From Ferruginibacter lapsinanis (GTDB taxonomy: Bacteria > Bacteroidota > Bacteroidia > Chitinophagales > Chitinophagaceae): DNA of 64,000 bases. The DNA is taken from positions 2,158,501-2,222,500 of the forward strand of contig NZ_CP086063.1 in NCBI RefSeq assembly GCF_020783315.1. Direction: 5' to 3'. Below are positions 9,221 to 17,601 of the stretch, one piece after another; the stretch's first letter is position 1; every line of letters begins with the position of its first letter. The position numbers and the translations under genes were made by a program. The notes under the pieces are model-generated. The model did no database searches. It had not been told where the DNA came from and was given only the letters and a program-made list of their open reading frames with translations.

Positions 9221-12200
9221 TTAAAACTTATTCAGCATTTGTGTTTGTACTTTTTGTCCTAATTGTATTCTCGTTACATAAGTACCTTTTATAAGTCCTG
9301 AAAGATTGATCTGTATGTTTTGTTCCCCTTTGTTCAGGTTAATCAATTGTGTTTTTACAATTCGTCCGGTAATATCCAATAGATCTATTCTTGTTCTTTC
9401 AGTTTGTGCGCTGATCACTTTTACATTCAACTGATCATTAGCCTGGTTAAAGTATGCAACAAAATAAGAAGAAGGGATACTTGTTCTGTTCACAGTTTGT
9501 AATTCAGAATAAGTAGTGTTGCCGGTAGCGTTTTTCTGAGCTAGTCTGTAATAAGCTAATCCATTGTAAGGCGATCTGTCTTCGATTGCATAGTTGAGCT
9601 GATCAGTTGTATTGCCTTTGCCATTTAAAGTTCCTATAGTGATAAAATTTCTTCCGTCAATTGACCGTTGAATTTCATATACTTCATTAGCAGGTTCATG
9701 TGTAGCGGTCCATTTAAGGATCACTTTGTCTGCTTCATTGATCGTAAATAAAGAAGTGACAAATGCTGGTCTTTGAGCGCCATCATCTCTTGTATACCAA
9801 ATTGGGGCAGTGATAACTCTTGCGCCATTGCTTTCTGTTATATCTAAGAAATAATAACCGGTTGCAAGATTTGCTAAAGCAGTGTGTGTATAGGTTAATG
9901 AGCTGGCAGTTGTGGACGTTAACGTTGTTGCAGCCGAGCCACTTCCCGGAACACCATACATTAATTTAATAGAACTAACGGTGTTGGTTGTGTTGGTTGT
10001 AACTGATATAGTTGGAGTTCCTGCTTTGGTAATGATACTGCCTATTGGGTAAGAAGTGTTGATAGTAAACCCGATCTTGGCAGCACAATCTTCTGTTGCA
10101 TAGAAACGCATTTTTCTCATTGCATCCAGAATATTTGTTTCAGATAAAGTATATGCCATGATCGCTAATCTTGTTTTAGCAGTATGTCCAAATGTGAGAT
10201 TGTGGTTATCATGATCTATCGTTGGCCCCATATGATATCCTTTTGCCAGCATGTTCTTATAAAAAGCGTAATAGCCAATTGATGCAGGATTGGTATATGT
10301 TGTATCCGCAGAAAAAGCAGGGCCGCTTTCAATGGCAGAACCAGCAATTGCATTGTCTGCATTTACATCATAAGTTGTATTCAATATATTGTTGTAATCA
10401 TAATTATCAGGATGAGCCAGACTTGCAAAAGCATTGTTGCCATGCCTGTTGATGATATCAAACAAACCACCTGTTCCGAGGTAAGTACTTTTTGGAACAT
10501 AGATCTGATAATTATTTGTTTCCCATCCTGCCAGAGAATCGAGGCCGTAAACAATTACGTGGCCTGCATGATCACCGTTAGTGCCTTGTGTTCCTATTAC
10601 ACCCCATTCCTGTCCGTGCAATGCAACGAACGAACTGGTGGTTGCAGCTGCAGCTTGTGTAGCACCAGGCTGCCAATCTGCAAGCAGCATGCCTGCACCT
10701 GCATGGTTATGTTCGCTGATGCCAAGAAAATCCATACACATGGCATTCTTTGCATACGCATAATCATCTGCAGGAGTTTTTGTAACATCATCGCTGTTAC
10801 CATCTGAGTAGCTGCTATGCGAATGGAGGTTACCAAAATAATAACTCAACACTGCAGGATCAGTTGCTTTACTGCCAGTCAAGGCCGTTGTTTTATAAAC
10901 AGGTCCTGATGTACAATTCACATTGTTGTAAGAGAAAACATAATAATAATATGTAGTGGCTGCAGCCAAACCTGTTTGCGGAATAGAATTGGTTGTGCCT
11001 ACACTAATCACCGTGCCACCTCCAATAGTATTACCAGTTGTATACGTTGTAGCATCAACCGGGTTGGCACTTAAAGAGCTTGCTGTGCTTCTGATAACTA
11101 GATAACCATCAACACCACCGGCAATTGTAAAGCCTGTGGTGATAGTTGAACTTGTTACTGATGAGAATGTCATTGCAGTAGCACTATTAGTAGGAGCAAC
11201 GCATGGAGGATAAGCTGTGGTTTGATTGCCCGTTAATGGAGAAGTAGTTAAATATTTTGGTCCGCCTGTGCAATTTGTATTGGTAAAATCGAATACAAAG
11301 AAATAATAAGTAGTGTTGCTGCTTAATCCGGATTTGCTGAAGGATGGGGTACTGCCATTATGTACAACAGTGCCTCCGCCTAAGCTATTTCCAAAACTAT
11401 AACTTGTTCCATCAACAGGCGTTGAAGTTAAACTGCTGCTTGTACTCATCACTACCACATATCCATCTGCACCAGCTGCGCTGGTAAATGAACCATTGAT
11501 CGAACTGCTTGTTACACCTGAAAAATTTAAAGCAGTTGCCTGTACTGTTGGTGCAACACAAGGCGGATATGGTGTGGCCTGGCTTGCATTTAATGGAGAT
11601 GTGGTTAAATATTTTGGTCCGCCTGTACAATTTGTGTTAGTGTAATCAAACACAAAGAAGTAATAAATTGTGTTACTGCTTAATCCTGATGTGCTGAATG
11701 AAGTAGATGTACCTGCGTTTATCACAGTGCCACCGCCAATACTATTACCTGTTGTATAAGTAGTGCCATCAACAGGATTTGCACTTAATGTGCTGCTGGT
11801 ACTCATTACTACTACATAGCCATCTGCGCCGGAGGCTGCAGTAAATGAACCATTGATTGAACTGCTTGTAACACTTGAAAAAGATAATGCGGTTGCCTGT
11901 GCAGTTGGGGCAATACAAAGTGGTGCTAATTGATAGCCCAATCTTTGCGGCGTACCTGTTGCTGCACCTTGTACAGTTGCCAGCGAAGTGCTTGTCCATT
12001 CCGATGGTGTATAAGTTGCATTGGCAGCAGTGATAGAAGTACTGCGTACATAACTGATATCTGCCGCATTGATGCCTTCGCCGAATTTATCAATGATAGT
12101 GCCTGATGCATCCAGCAATGCAACCCCATCATTGCCATTAAAATTTATAACCGAGTTGGAGGTTTCGTTTGCACTGCCGGCAGTAAGATAAGTCACTTCT

Positions 12201-12514
12201 GTACCATTTCCTGTGTTACCAATTAATACGGATCCTTTTGCGGGTATAGTTACCGTTAGGTTATAAGTATTTGTTGCAGCTCCGGTAAAAGTTATATTAC
12301 CTGTAGAGCCTGATACAGCCCACAGGCCTAGCTTTAATTGTGGTGATGCCGTGTTCACAGCACTATTGCCGAGGTTGGTTAGTTCTATCCATTTATTTGT
12401 GCCTGTACCCTCATAATATTGGGAGATCACAATTTGTGCTTTGGTTGAAAATGGAAGAGAGAAGATGAATGCAATTAAAATACTGTACAGTGGGAATAGG
12501 TTAATTTTCCTCAT
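9221..12514 (-). CDS. Large secreted protein: lamin-tail-like domain, three FN3-like repeats, PHP metal-dependent phosphoesterase, T9SS sorting domain
   Basis: 1097 aa with a signal peptide (FSLPFSTKAQ). Order: a lamin-tail-like domain (about 25-190, ISQYYEGTGTNKWIELTNLG), three near-identical 119-residue FN3-like repeats (about 200-555), then a PHP domain with the metal-binding NLHSHSSYSDG at about residue 560, DFLGISEHNHAG, and later FASLAHPDNYDY and MGPTIDHDNH. A beta-sandwich and a T9SS type-A sorting domain end the protein (LLDITGRIVKTQ...GTYVTRIQLG). It is therefore predicted to reach the surface or medium through T9SS. PHP proteins of this shape are often annotated as CehA/McbA-type hydrolases; the substrate is unknown. 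It is transcribed alone. Confidence 0.85.
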   Translation of the reverse strand: MRKINLFPLYSILIAFIFSLPFSTKAQIVISQYYEGTGTNKWIELTNLGNSAVNTASPQLKLGLWAVSGSTGNITFTGAATNTYNLTVTIPAKGSVLIGNTGNGTEVTYLTAGSANETSNSVINFNGNDGVALLDASGTIIDKFGEGINAADISYVRSTSITAANATYTPSEWTSTSLATVQGAATGTPQRLGYQLAPLCIAPTAQATALSFSSVTSSSINGSFTAASGADGYVVVMSTSSTLSANPVDGTTYTTGNSIGGGTVINAGTSTSFSTSGLSSNTIYYFFVFDYTNTNCTGGPKYLTTSPLNASQATPYPPCVAPTVQATALNFSGVTSSSINGSFTSAAGADGYVVVMSTSSSLTSTPVDGTSYSFGNSLGGGTVVHNGSTPSFSKSGLSSNTTYYFFVFDFTNTNCTGGPKYLTTSPLTGNQTTAYPPCVAPTNSATAMTFSSVTSSTITTGFTIAGGVDGYLVIRSTASSLSANPVDATTYTTGNTIGGGTVISVGTTNSIPQTGLAAATTYYYYVFSYNNVNCTSGPVYKTTALTGSKATDPAVLSYYFGNLHSHSSYSDGNSDDVTKTPADDYAYAKNAMCMDFLGISEHNHAGAGMLLADWQPGATQAAAATTSSFVALHGQEWGVIGTQGTNGDHAGHVIVYGLDSLAGWETNNYQIYVPKSTYLGTGGLFDIINRHGNNAFASLAHPDNYDYNNILNTTYDVNADNAIAGSAIESGPAFSADTTYTNPASIGYYAFYKNMLAKGYHMGPTIDHDNHNLTFGHTAKTRLAIMAYTLSETNILDAMRKMRFYATEDCAAKIGFTINTSYPIGSIITKAGTPTISVTTNTTNTVSSIKLMYGVPGSGSAATTLTSTTASSLTYTHTALANLATGYYFLDITESNGARVITAPIWYTRDDGAQRPAFVTSLFTINEADKVILKWTATHEPANEVYEIQRSIDGRNFITIGTLNGKGNTTDQLNYAIEDRSPYNGLAYYRLAQKNATGNTTYSELQTVNRTSIPSSYFVAYFNQANDQLNVKVISAQTERTRIDLLDITGRIVKTQLINLNKGEQNIQINLSGLIKGTYVTRIQLGQKVQTQMLNKF
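10850..11917 (-). repeat. Three tandem 357-bp FN3-like coding repeats
   Basis: Units start with a Cys codon at 11917, 11560 and 11203. The first two are exactly 357 bp (119 codons). Each carries VTSS(S/T)I, ADGYVV(or VDGYLV), PVD.T.Y..GN..GGGTV, GL...T.YY(F/Y)(F/Y)VF and NCT.GP.Y.TT. Units 1 and 2 are closest; unit 3 has diverged. Such arrays usually act as spacers or weak binding modules. Confidence 0.85.
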
Positions 12515-12782
12515 AGATTTAATAGGTTTAAGTAACAGTTATAAAATTGATACTGCGTTCTCTATAAGGTTGGGATAAGGAATAACCAAATCAAGATAAC
12601 AATAATTTTTAGTAAAATGAAGTGTTGAATAAAAAAAATGCAGATAATAGGCGGCTTATTAACAAAAAACAGTATTTGTTGATAAGTTCGCAACAAAATT
12701 GTTTTTCGGAGATATGTATTATCTACGAAAAGGGTTAGATGTTTTTTGTTGAGCTATTTAATTATTTTGCATATAATCAATC

Positions 12783-13982
12783 ATGTTTAAAAATCTGTCC
12801 ACTTTTATTAAACTGAAACCCGCTTTAGCGGTAGGGTTTCTTTTTTGTGTATCTAGCCTGATATTTGGCATTTGGGTAGCTGCTATACCATCTATTAAAC
12901 AACGGTTGGGTTTTAGCGATGGCAGCCTGGGACTTTCTCTGTTATTATCTCCATTGGGTGCTTTGACCGGCGTGGCTTTATCTACCAAAGTATTTAAAAA
13001 AATTGCTGTAGGGAAATGGATGTTGGTTGGTTATTGCATGATCTGCCTAATTATGGTCATGGAGATCAATGCAATGAACAGATTAATGCTTTGGTGTTCT
13101 TTATATTTTTTTGGGCTGGTCAGTTTTTTAAATGGTGTATCTGCCAATGCAACTGTAAATATCCTTGAGAAAAAATATGATCGTAATATGATGAGTACCT
13201 GTCATGGATTATATAGTTTAGGCGGTGGCGTTAGTACAGGTCTTGCTATTCTTTTTTTCTCTGCAGGCATTCAATCAGGATTGCAGATCATTGTCGTAGC
13301 GTTTATCATCATTCTTATTCTTTTAAATAACAGACACCATTTGTTGTTGCATAAAGATATCATTCATTCAGGCTCTGGATTAAAATTTCCTTCGCCAACC
13401 ATTTTAGGGATATCGTTTATATGCATGGTCGTTTTTATGGCAGAAGGCTGTGTAGCAGATTGGAGTGCTTTGTATTTTAAAGAATCTTTACATGTGCCGA
13501 AAGCATTGGTGAGTATCGGCTATACGGGATTTGCTGTTGCAATGACCATCGGACGATTCAATGGCGATCAACTCATCAAAAAGATAGGTGGAAAAAAGAT
13601 CGTAATAGCCGGAAGCATCCTTGCTTCTATGGGGTTTGTGCTTGTGGTTACGGCTACTGTTTTACCCGTTGCAGTAGCAGGGTATATATGTATAGGATTT
13701 GGATGCTCTTGTATTGTGCCGGTATTATTCAGTGCATCGGCAAACATACCAGGTGTAAGCAAAGTAGAAGGTTTTGCGATGGTTACGACAGGAGGGTTGC
13801 TTGGCTTTTTAACGGGGCCTTCTTTAATAGGGCTGATCTCTGAACAGGTCAATCTTTCGGCAGGGTTATCACTGTTGATCCTGTTTACTTTATGTGCAGC
13901 TCTGGTAGCATGGAGAAATCGTTTTTTAGTTGATAATAAAAAGATGGAAACAGCTATGCCGTATGATGAACAGTTATACTGA
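12783..13982 (+). CDS. MFS transporter of unknown substrate (YbjJ-like)
   Basis: 399 aa with about 12 hydrophobic helices. The N-terminus (FCVSSLIFGIWVAAIPSIKQRLGFSDGSLGLSLLLSPLGAL) and the middle (MAEGCVADWSALYFKESL) resemble the YbjJ/FucP-like MFS group, which is generally unassigned or efflux/sugar-like. It is divergent from the PHP-protein gene across a 268-bp spacer and has no obvious partner. No substrate can be assigned. Confidence 0.8.
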   Translation: MFKNLSTFIKLKPALAVGFLFCVSSLIFGIWVAAIPSIKQRLGFSDGSLGLSLLLSPLGALTGVALSTKVFKKIAVGKWMLVGYCMICLIMVMEINAMNRLMLWCSLYFFGLVSFLNGVSANATVNILEKKYDRNMMSTCHGLYSLGGGVSTGLAILFFSAGIQSGLQIIVVAFIIILILLNNRHHLLLHKDIIHSGSGLKFPSPTILGISFICMVVFMAEGCVADWSALYFKESLHVPKALVSIGYTGFAVAMTIGRFNGDQLIKKIGGKKIVIAGSILASMGFVLVVTATVLPVAVAGYICIGFGCSCIVPVLFSASANIPGVSKVEGFAMVTTGGLLGFLTGPSLIGLISEQVNLSAGLSLLILFTLCAALVAWRNRFLVDNKKMETAMPYDEQLY

Positions 13983-14041
13983 TCGTGAGTCTTTTCGTCG
14001 TTAATAGAAATTACAGATGGCAATAAGAGGCATGAATTTAT

Positions 14042-14347
14042 TTAATGCGGCTTAAATGCAGGATTCGAATATGTTGCTACAGTGATCAGATAATATTTTC
14101 CATCATCAAAATTTCGCCAATAACGATGCCCTTGAAAATCGTAATAATATCTTCCGTCAGCAGCTTTGGAAGCGATGCGGTCACTTACTGTTATTATTTC
14201 GGGAGGAGTTAGCTTTTTTACTTTTACTGATTTTTTAGTGGTAGCCAATTTAGCCACTCTCACAGGAACATACTTATTACTGCAACTGCCGGAAAGCAGT
14301 GCTATCGTTATAAATGCTATCACTGTTAGTTTACTTGTCATTTCCAC
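14042..14347 (-). CDS. Small lipoprotein of unknown function
   Basis: 101 aa (or 99 if the second ATG, at 14341, is used). A lipoprotein signal ends LLSGSCSN. The mature part is basic, then carries GRYYYDFQGHRYWRNFDDGKYYL, a Tyr/Trp-rich stretch seen in small Bacteroidota envelope proteins. I do not recognise a named family. It converges with the MFS gene and diverges from the PL9-like gene. Confidence 0.65.
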   Translation of the reverse strand: MEMTSKLTVIAFITIALLSGSCSNKYVPVRVAKLATTKKSVKVKKLTPPEIITVSDRIASKAADGRYYYDFQGHRYWRNFDDGKYYLITVATYSNPAFKPH

Positions 14348-14491
14348 TGGGTAATCATGTTCTTACCCTTAATAATAACGCTTTAAACAATTGAATAGTA
14401 TTGAAAAAGTACTCATTCTTATGCGGTAAACTACCTGAACTGAGTGATCTCTTCAGTTCTGAGCGTAGCTTGCCTCATATCATATCTATTC

Positions 14492-14526
14492 TTTTTTGAC
14501 ACAACGCCAAACGAGTAGTACTTTTG
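14492..14526 (+). promoter_or_regulatory. Bacteroidota-type promoter of the PL9-like gene
   Basis: A -33 element TTTTTTG (14492-14498) and a perfect -7 element TACTTTTG (14519-14526) are separated by 20 bp. The coding start is 35 bp downstream. No FNR-like boxes are present here. Confidence 0.7.
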
Positions 14527-14560
14527 CATAAAATTATCATCAATAACCTCCTCAACTCCG

Positions 14561-17353
14561 ATGAAATACTCATTTAAACGTATTGTTTTAGCCTTTTTAG
14601 TGATCATTCTGACTTCTTTCGTTCATCATACAGTTTATGCAACAGTTTATTATGCATCTCCAAGTGGTGTGGGGACGGGCACTTTTGCGTCTCCCTGTAG
14701 TTTTGTTACCGGATTGACTAAACTGACCGGGGCTGGCGATACGCTTTACTTAAGAGGTGGTATCTATTATCAAAGTACTAAAATCAATATTAATAAGATC
14801 GGTACTGCATCTTCCAGAATTGCTGTAATGGCCTACGAAAATGAAAAGCCGATATTGGATTTTAGTGCTGAACCTTACGGGAGTTCTAATCCGGGTATTT
14901 CGATCAACAATACATCTGCCTATTTACATATTAAAGGATTGGTTATACGTTATGCAGGAGACAATGGGATGATCAATAACGGTAGTAATATCATTATTGA
15001 GAATTGCGAATTCTATGGTAACTGTGATACAGGGTTACAACATAAAACAGGAGGAAATAATTTAATTCTGAACTGTGACTCTCACGACAATTTTGATTAT
15101 GAGAGTGGAGGAATAGCTACTCCCGATTTTGGTGGAAATGCAGATGGGTTTGCAGATAAACAATACTCCAATGTAAATCCAAATACATACGATGGTTGTC
15201 GTTCCTGGAATAACTCGGATGATGGCTGGGACTTTTTTCAAAAAATAGGTAGCAGCATCATTAAGAATAGCATCTGTTATAAAAATGGTCCTGTTACTTT
15301 TGATATGACCAATCATCCCCGCTACCTCACAGATAAAGCGTGGTTCGATCAGTTTGCTTCATTGGCTACCTATACTAACTACGGAAATGGTAATGGATTT
15401 AAACTGGGTGGAGATTTTACAGCTCACAATGTTACAGTCATCCGTTGTTTAGCCGTGGGCAACAGGGTGCGTGGGTTTGATCAGAATAACAATTATGGTA
15501 CGATGACTATTTTGAATGGATCAGCATATCAAAATGGCTATAATTATGGATTTGGAAATTCAAGCGGCGGAACACTGATCATTAAGAACTGCGTTTCTTT
15601 AAATTCAACCAATGCCAACGCTTTTAACAGCAGAACAGTTACTAACGTTAATAACAGTTGGAACAAACCAAGTGTAACGGTAAACAGTAGTGATTTTAAC
15701 AGCTTAGATACATCGCTGATACTTAGCCCGAGAAATGCAGATGGAAGTTTGGCTACCCCTTTTATGAATTTGGTTTCGGGTAGTGATATGATCGATGCCG
15801 GTATTTATGTGGGTATTGAGTATGCCGGTAATTTTCCTGACCTTGGATATTATGAATCAGGAACGATTGATAAATTTCCTCCGATTGTAACGAGTAAGAA
15901 TACAACGCAAACTGTTCTTTTCGGAAATCCGATCGTTACTGTAACATTTTCGTGGGGTGGCGGAGCAACAGGATTGGATACTGCTAATATACCAGCAGGA
16001 GTTACTGCCACATTCGACAATATCAATAAAACACTGACCTTACAAGGGACTCCAACTATAATCGGAAATAATGAATACACCGTTACGAGTATTGGTGGAG
16101 CAGATATGCCAATCGTTATCAACGGCAGTATTTATGTTACATCCTCTTCTACAAAAAACGTAGCTTTTTTTACGATACTTCCGATGTCTGCCGCAGACCT
16201 GGTGATCTACAATAAACTAAGTGCCAATCCGGATTTTTTAGTGATACCTGTAGATGCTACTTCTACAACAATTGACTACAGCGGGTTTGATGTGATAGTG
16301 ATCAGTCCAACCCCGGCATCCACTTCAGCCGGCTTTCCTGCATTGGAAGCAGTGAATAAGCCTAAATTATTATTGAAACCGTTTGTACTTAGAACTACTG
16401 TATGGAATTGGATAAATGTTTCATCTGCCATCAACACGCCACAATCTACTGTAACGATATTTGATAAAACACACCCGATCTTTACAGGATTAACTTTTAC
16501 AGGAGTTGATGAAAATGAATTGCAATTATTTTCAACCGTTACTACCAATGCCGTTACCGGGGTAACTAACACAACATGGATCGCTTCACCTCCTGTTACT
16601 GTTATAGGGAATGCATTGGGATCTGCTACAACTAATAGTGTGGTAGAAGTTCCGGTTGGTACCAATATGAACGGAACGATCACAACACAGCGATTTGTAA
16701 TGATTGGGGTGAGTGAATTTTCGATGGCTAATTTAACAACAACCGCTACTCAGTTAATTGAAAATACGGTGTATTATCTTTTAGGGTTAGATGTGCCGGG
16801 TGGTATAGTGCCTGTTGATTTTTATAGTGTTAATATCAGTGAAAATAATGGTGATGCAGCAGTATCATGGAAGGTGGGTATTGAGATTAATATCAATCAA
16901 TATAATGTTCAACGTTCATCGAACGGTGTTGATTTTACTACGATCGCTACTGTACAGTCAAATGGCAGCAACGAATATACATGGACAGATAATTCTGCAT
17001 TATCCGGGAAAAGTTTTTACAGAATTATCGCAAAAGAAATAAGTGGCAGAGAATTATTGAGTAAGATCGTTTCATTAAACAGACTGTCGAAAAATGCCAC
17101 AATAGTTATTGCACCTAACCCGGTTGCCAATAAAAAGATCAATCTTCAATTGAATAATATTGTTAAAGGAAAAGTTGTTGTTGATCTCTACAATAGCACA
17201 CTTCAAAATGTATTGAGTACCAGCTTTGATGCTAACGGAGGTAATTCAGTGAGATCGATACAGGTGCCAGCTTCCTGCTCTCCGGGCATTTATAATTTGA
17301 GAGTGATTGTAGCAAACGGACAAACGTATACGAAGTCGGTTATTATCAGATAA
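14561..17353 (+). CDS. Secreted PL9-like right-handed beta-helix polysaccharide lyase with T9SS sorting domain
   Basis: 930 aa. Signal peptide (SFVHHTVYATVYYASPSG), then a parallel beta-helix to about residue 430. The PL9 metal/catalytic signature is present: D195 in GNADGF, then D220, D221 and D224 in NNSDDGWD, and a Lys (K281) in GNGNGFKLGG. In Dickeya Pel9A the equivalents are the calcium-binding Asp residues and the catalytic Lys. An Ig-like domain (about 440-525) and a ThuA/amidotransferase-like domain (about 527-745) follow, then FN3-like sequence and a T9SS sorting domain. Uronic-acid polysaccharide is the expected substrate, pectate by analogy. The gene is alone, not in a PUL. Confidence 0.85.
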   Translation: MKYSFKRIVLAFLVIILTSFVHHTVYATVYYASPSGVGTGTFASPCSFVTGLTKLTGAGDTLYLRGGIYYQSTKININKIGTASSRIAVMAYENEKPILDFSAEPYGSSNPGISINNTSAYLHIKGLVIRYAGDNGMINNGSNIIIENCEFYGNCDTGLQHKTGGNNLILNCDSHDNFDYESGGIATPDFGGNADGFADKQYSNVNPNTYDGCRSWNNSDDGWDFFQKIGSSIIKNSICYKNGPVTFDMTNHPRYLTDKAWFDQFASLATYTNYGNGNGFKLGGDFTAHNVTVIRCLAVGNRVRGFDQNNNYGTMTILNGSAYQNGYNYGFGNSSGGTLIIKNCVSLNSTNANAFNSRTVTNVNNSWNKPSVTVNSSDFNSLDTSLILSPRNADGSLATPFMNLVSGSDMIDAGIYVGIEYAGNFPDLGYYESGTIDKFPPIVTSKNTTQTVLFGNPIVTVTFSWGGGATGLDTANIPAGVTATFDNINKTLTLQGTPTIIGNNEYTVTSIGGADMPIVINGSIYVTSSSTKNVAFFTILPMSAADLVIYNKLSANPDFLVIPVDATSTTIDYSGFDVIVISPTPASTSAGFPALEAVNKPKLLLKPFVLRTTVWNWINVSSAINTPQSTVTIFDKTHPIFTGLTFTGVDENELQLFSTVTTNAVTGVTNTTWIASPPVTVIGNALGSATTNSVVEVPVGTNMNGTITTQRFVMIGVSEFSMANLTTTATQLIENTVYYLLGLDVPGGIVPVDFYSVNISENNGDAAVSWKVGIEININQYNVQRSSNGVDFTTIATVQSNGSNEYTWTDNSALSGKSFYRIIAKEISGRELLSKIVSLNRLSKNATIVIAPNPVANKKINLQLNNIVKGKVVVDLYNSTLQNVLSTSFDANGGNSVRSIQVPASCSPGIYNLRVIVANGQTYTKSVIIR

Positions 17354-17385
17354 GTTATCTCTAATTAATTATTTATATGTATTAT

Positions 17386-17410
17386 AAAACCCTTGTTAAA
17401 CAAGGGTTTT
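17386..17410 (+). terminator. Rho-independent terminator of the PL9-like gene
   Basis: 10-bp stem (17386-17395 with 17401-17410, loop TTAAA) followed by GTTTTA, 33 bp after the stop codon. Confidence 0.85.
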
Positions 17411-17477
17411 GTTTTACCCTAACAATTACTCCGCTGAAATTATTTACCTAGATTTGATAAAGAGATTTTGATCGGCA

Positions 17478-17542
17478 TGATTAAAATCATGTGCCTTATT
17501 GAGAGTCGTTATTTTTTATTTTGGTAATAGCTTCTAATTTGC
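17478..17542 (+). promoter_or_regulatory. Two-box FNR-like site and -7 element of the Fe-S flavoprotein gene
   Basis: Distal box TGATTAAAATCA (17478-17489, perfect) and weaker proximal box TGAGAGTCGTTA (17500-17511) are 22 bp apart. A -7-like element TAATTTGC starts at 17535, 29.5 bp from the centre of the proximal box. Same geometry as the stress-island promoters at 37-48 kb, about 20 kb away. Confidence 0.6.
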
Positions 17543-17601
17543 CTGTGATTGCTTGCCTTTTTAATACCGAATTGCGATAGCTCATTTTCAAAATAAAATC
17601 T

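Noticed and set aside
10222..10836. Several frames antisense or in other frames within the PHP-protein gene
   Set aside because: They lie entirely in a well-supported coding sequence and show low-complexity, Cys/His-rich translations.
10850..11917. Regular 357-bp repeats considered as a repeat array or mobile DNA
   Set aside because: They are in-frame protein domains with diverging third copy, not CRISPR or an insertion element.
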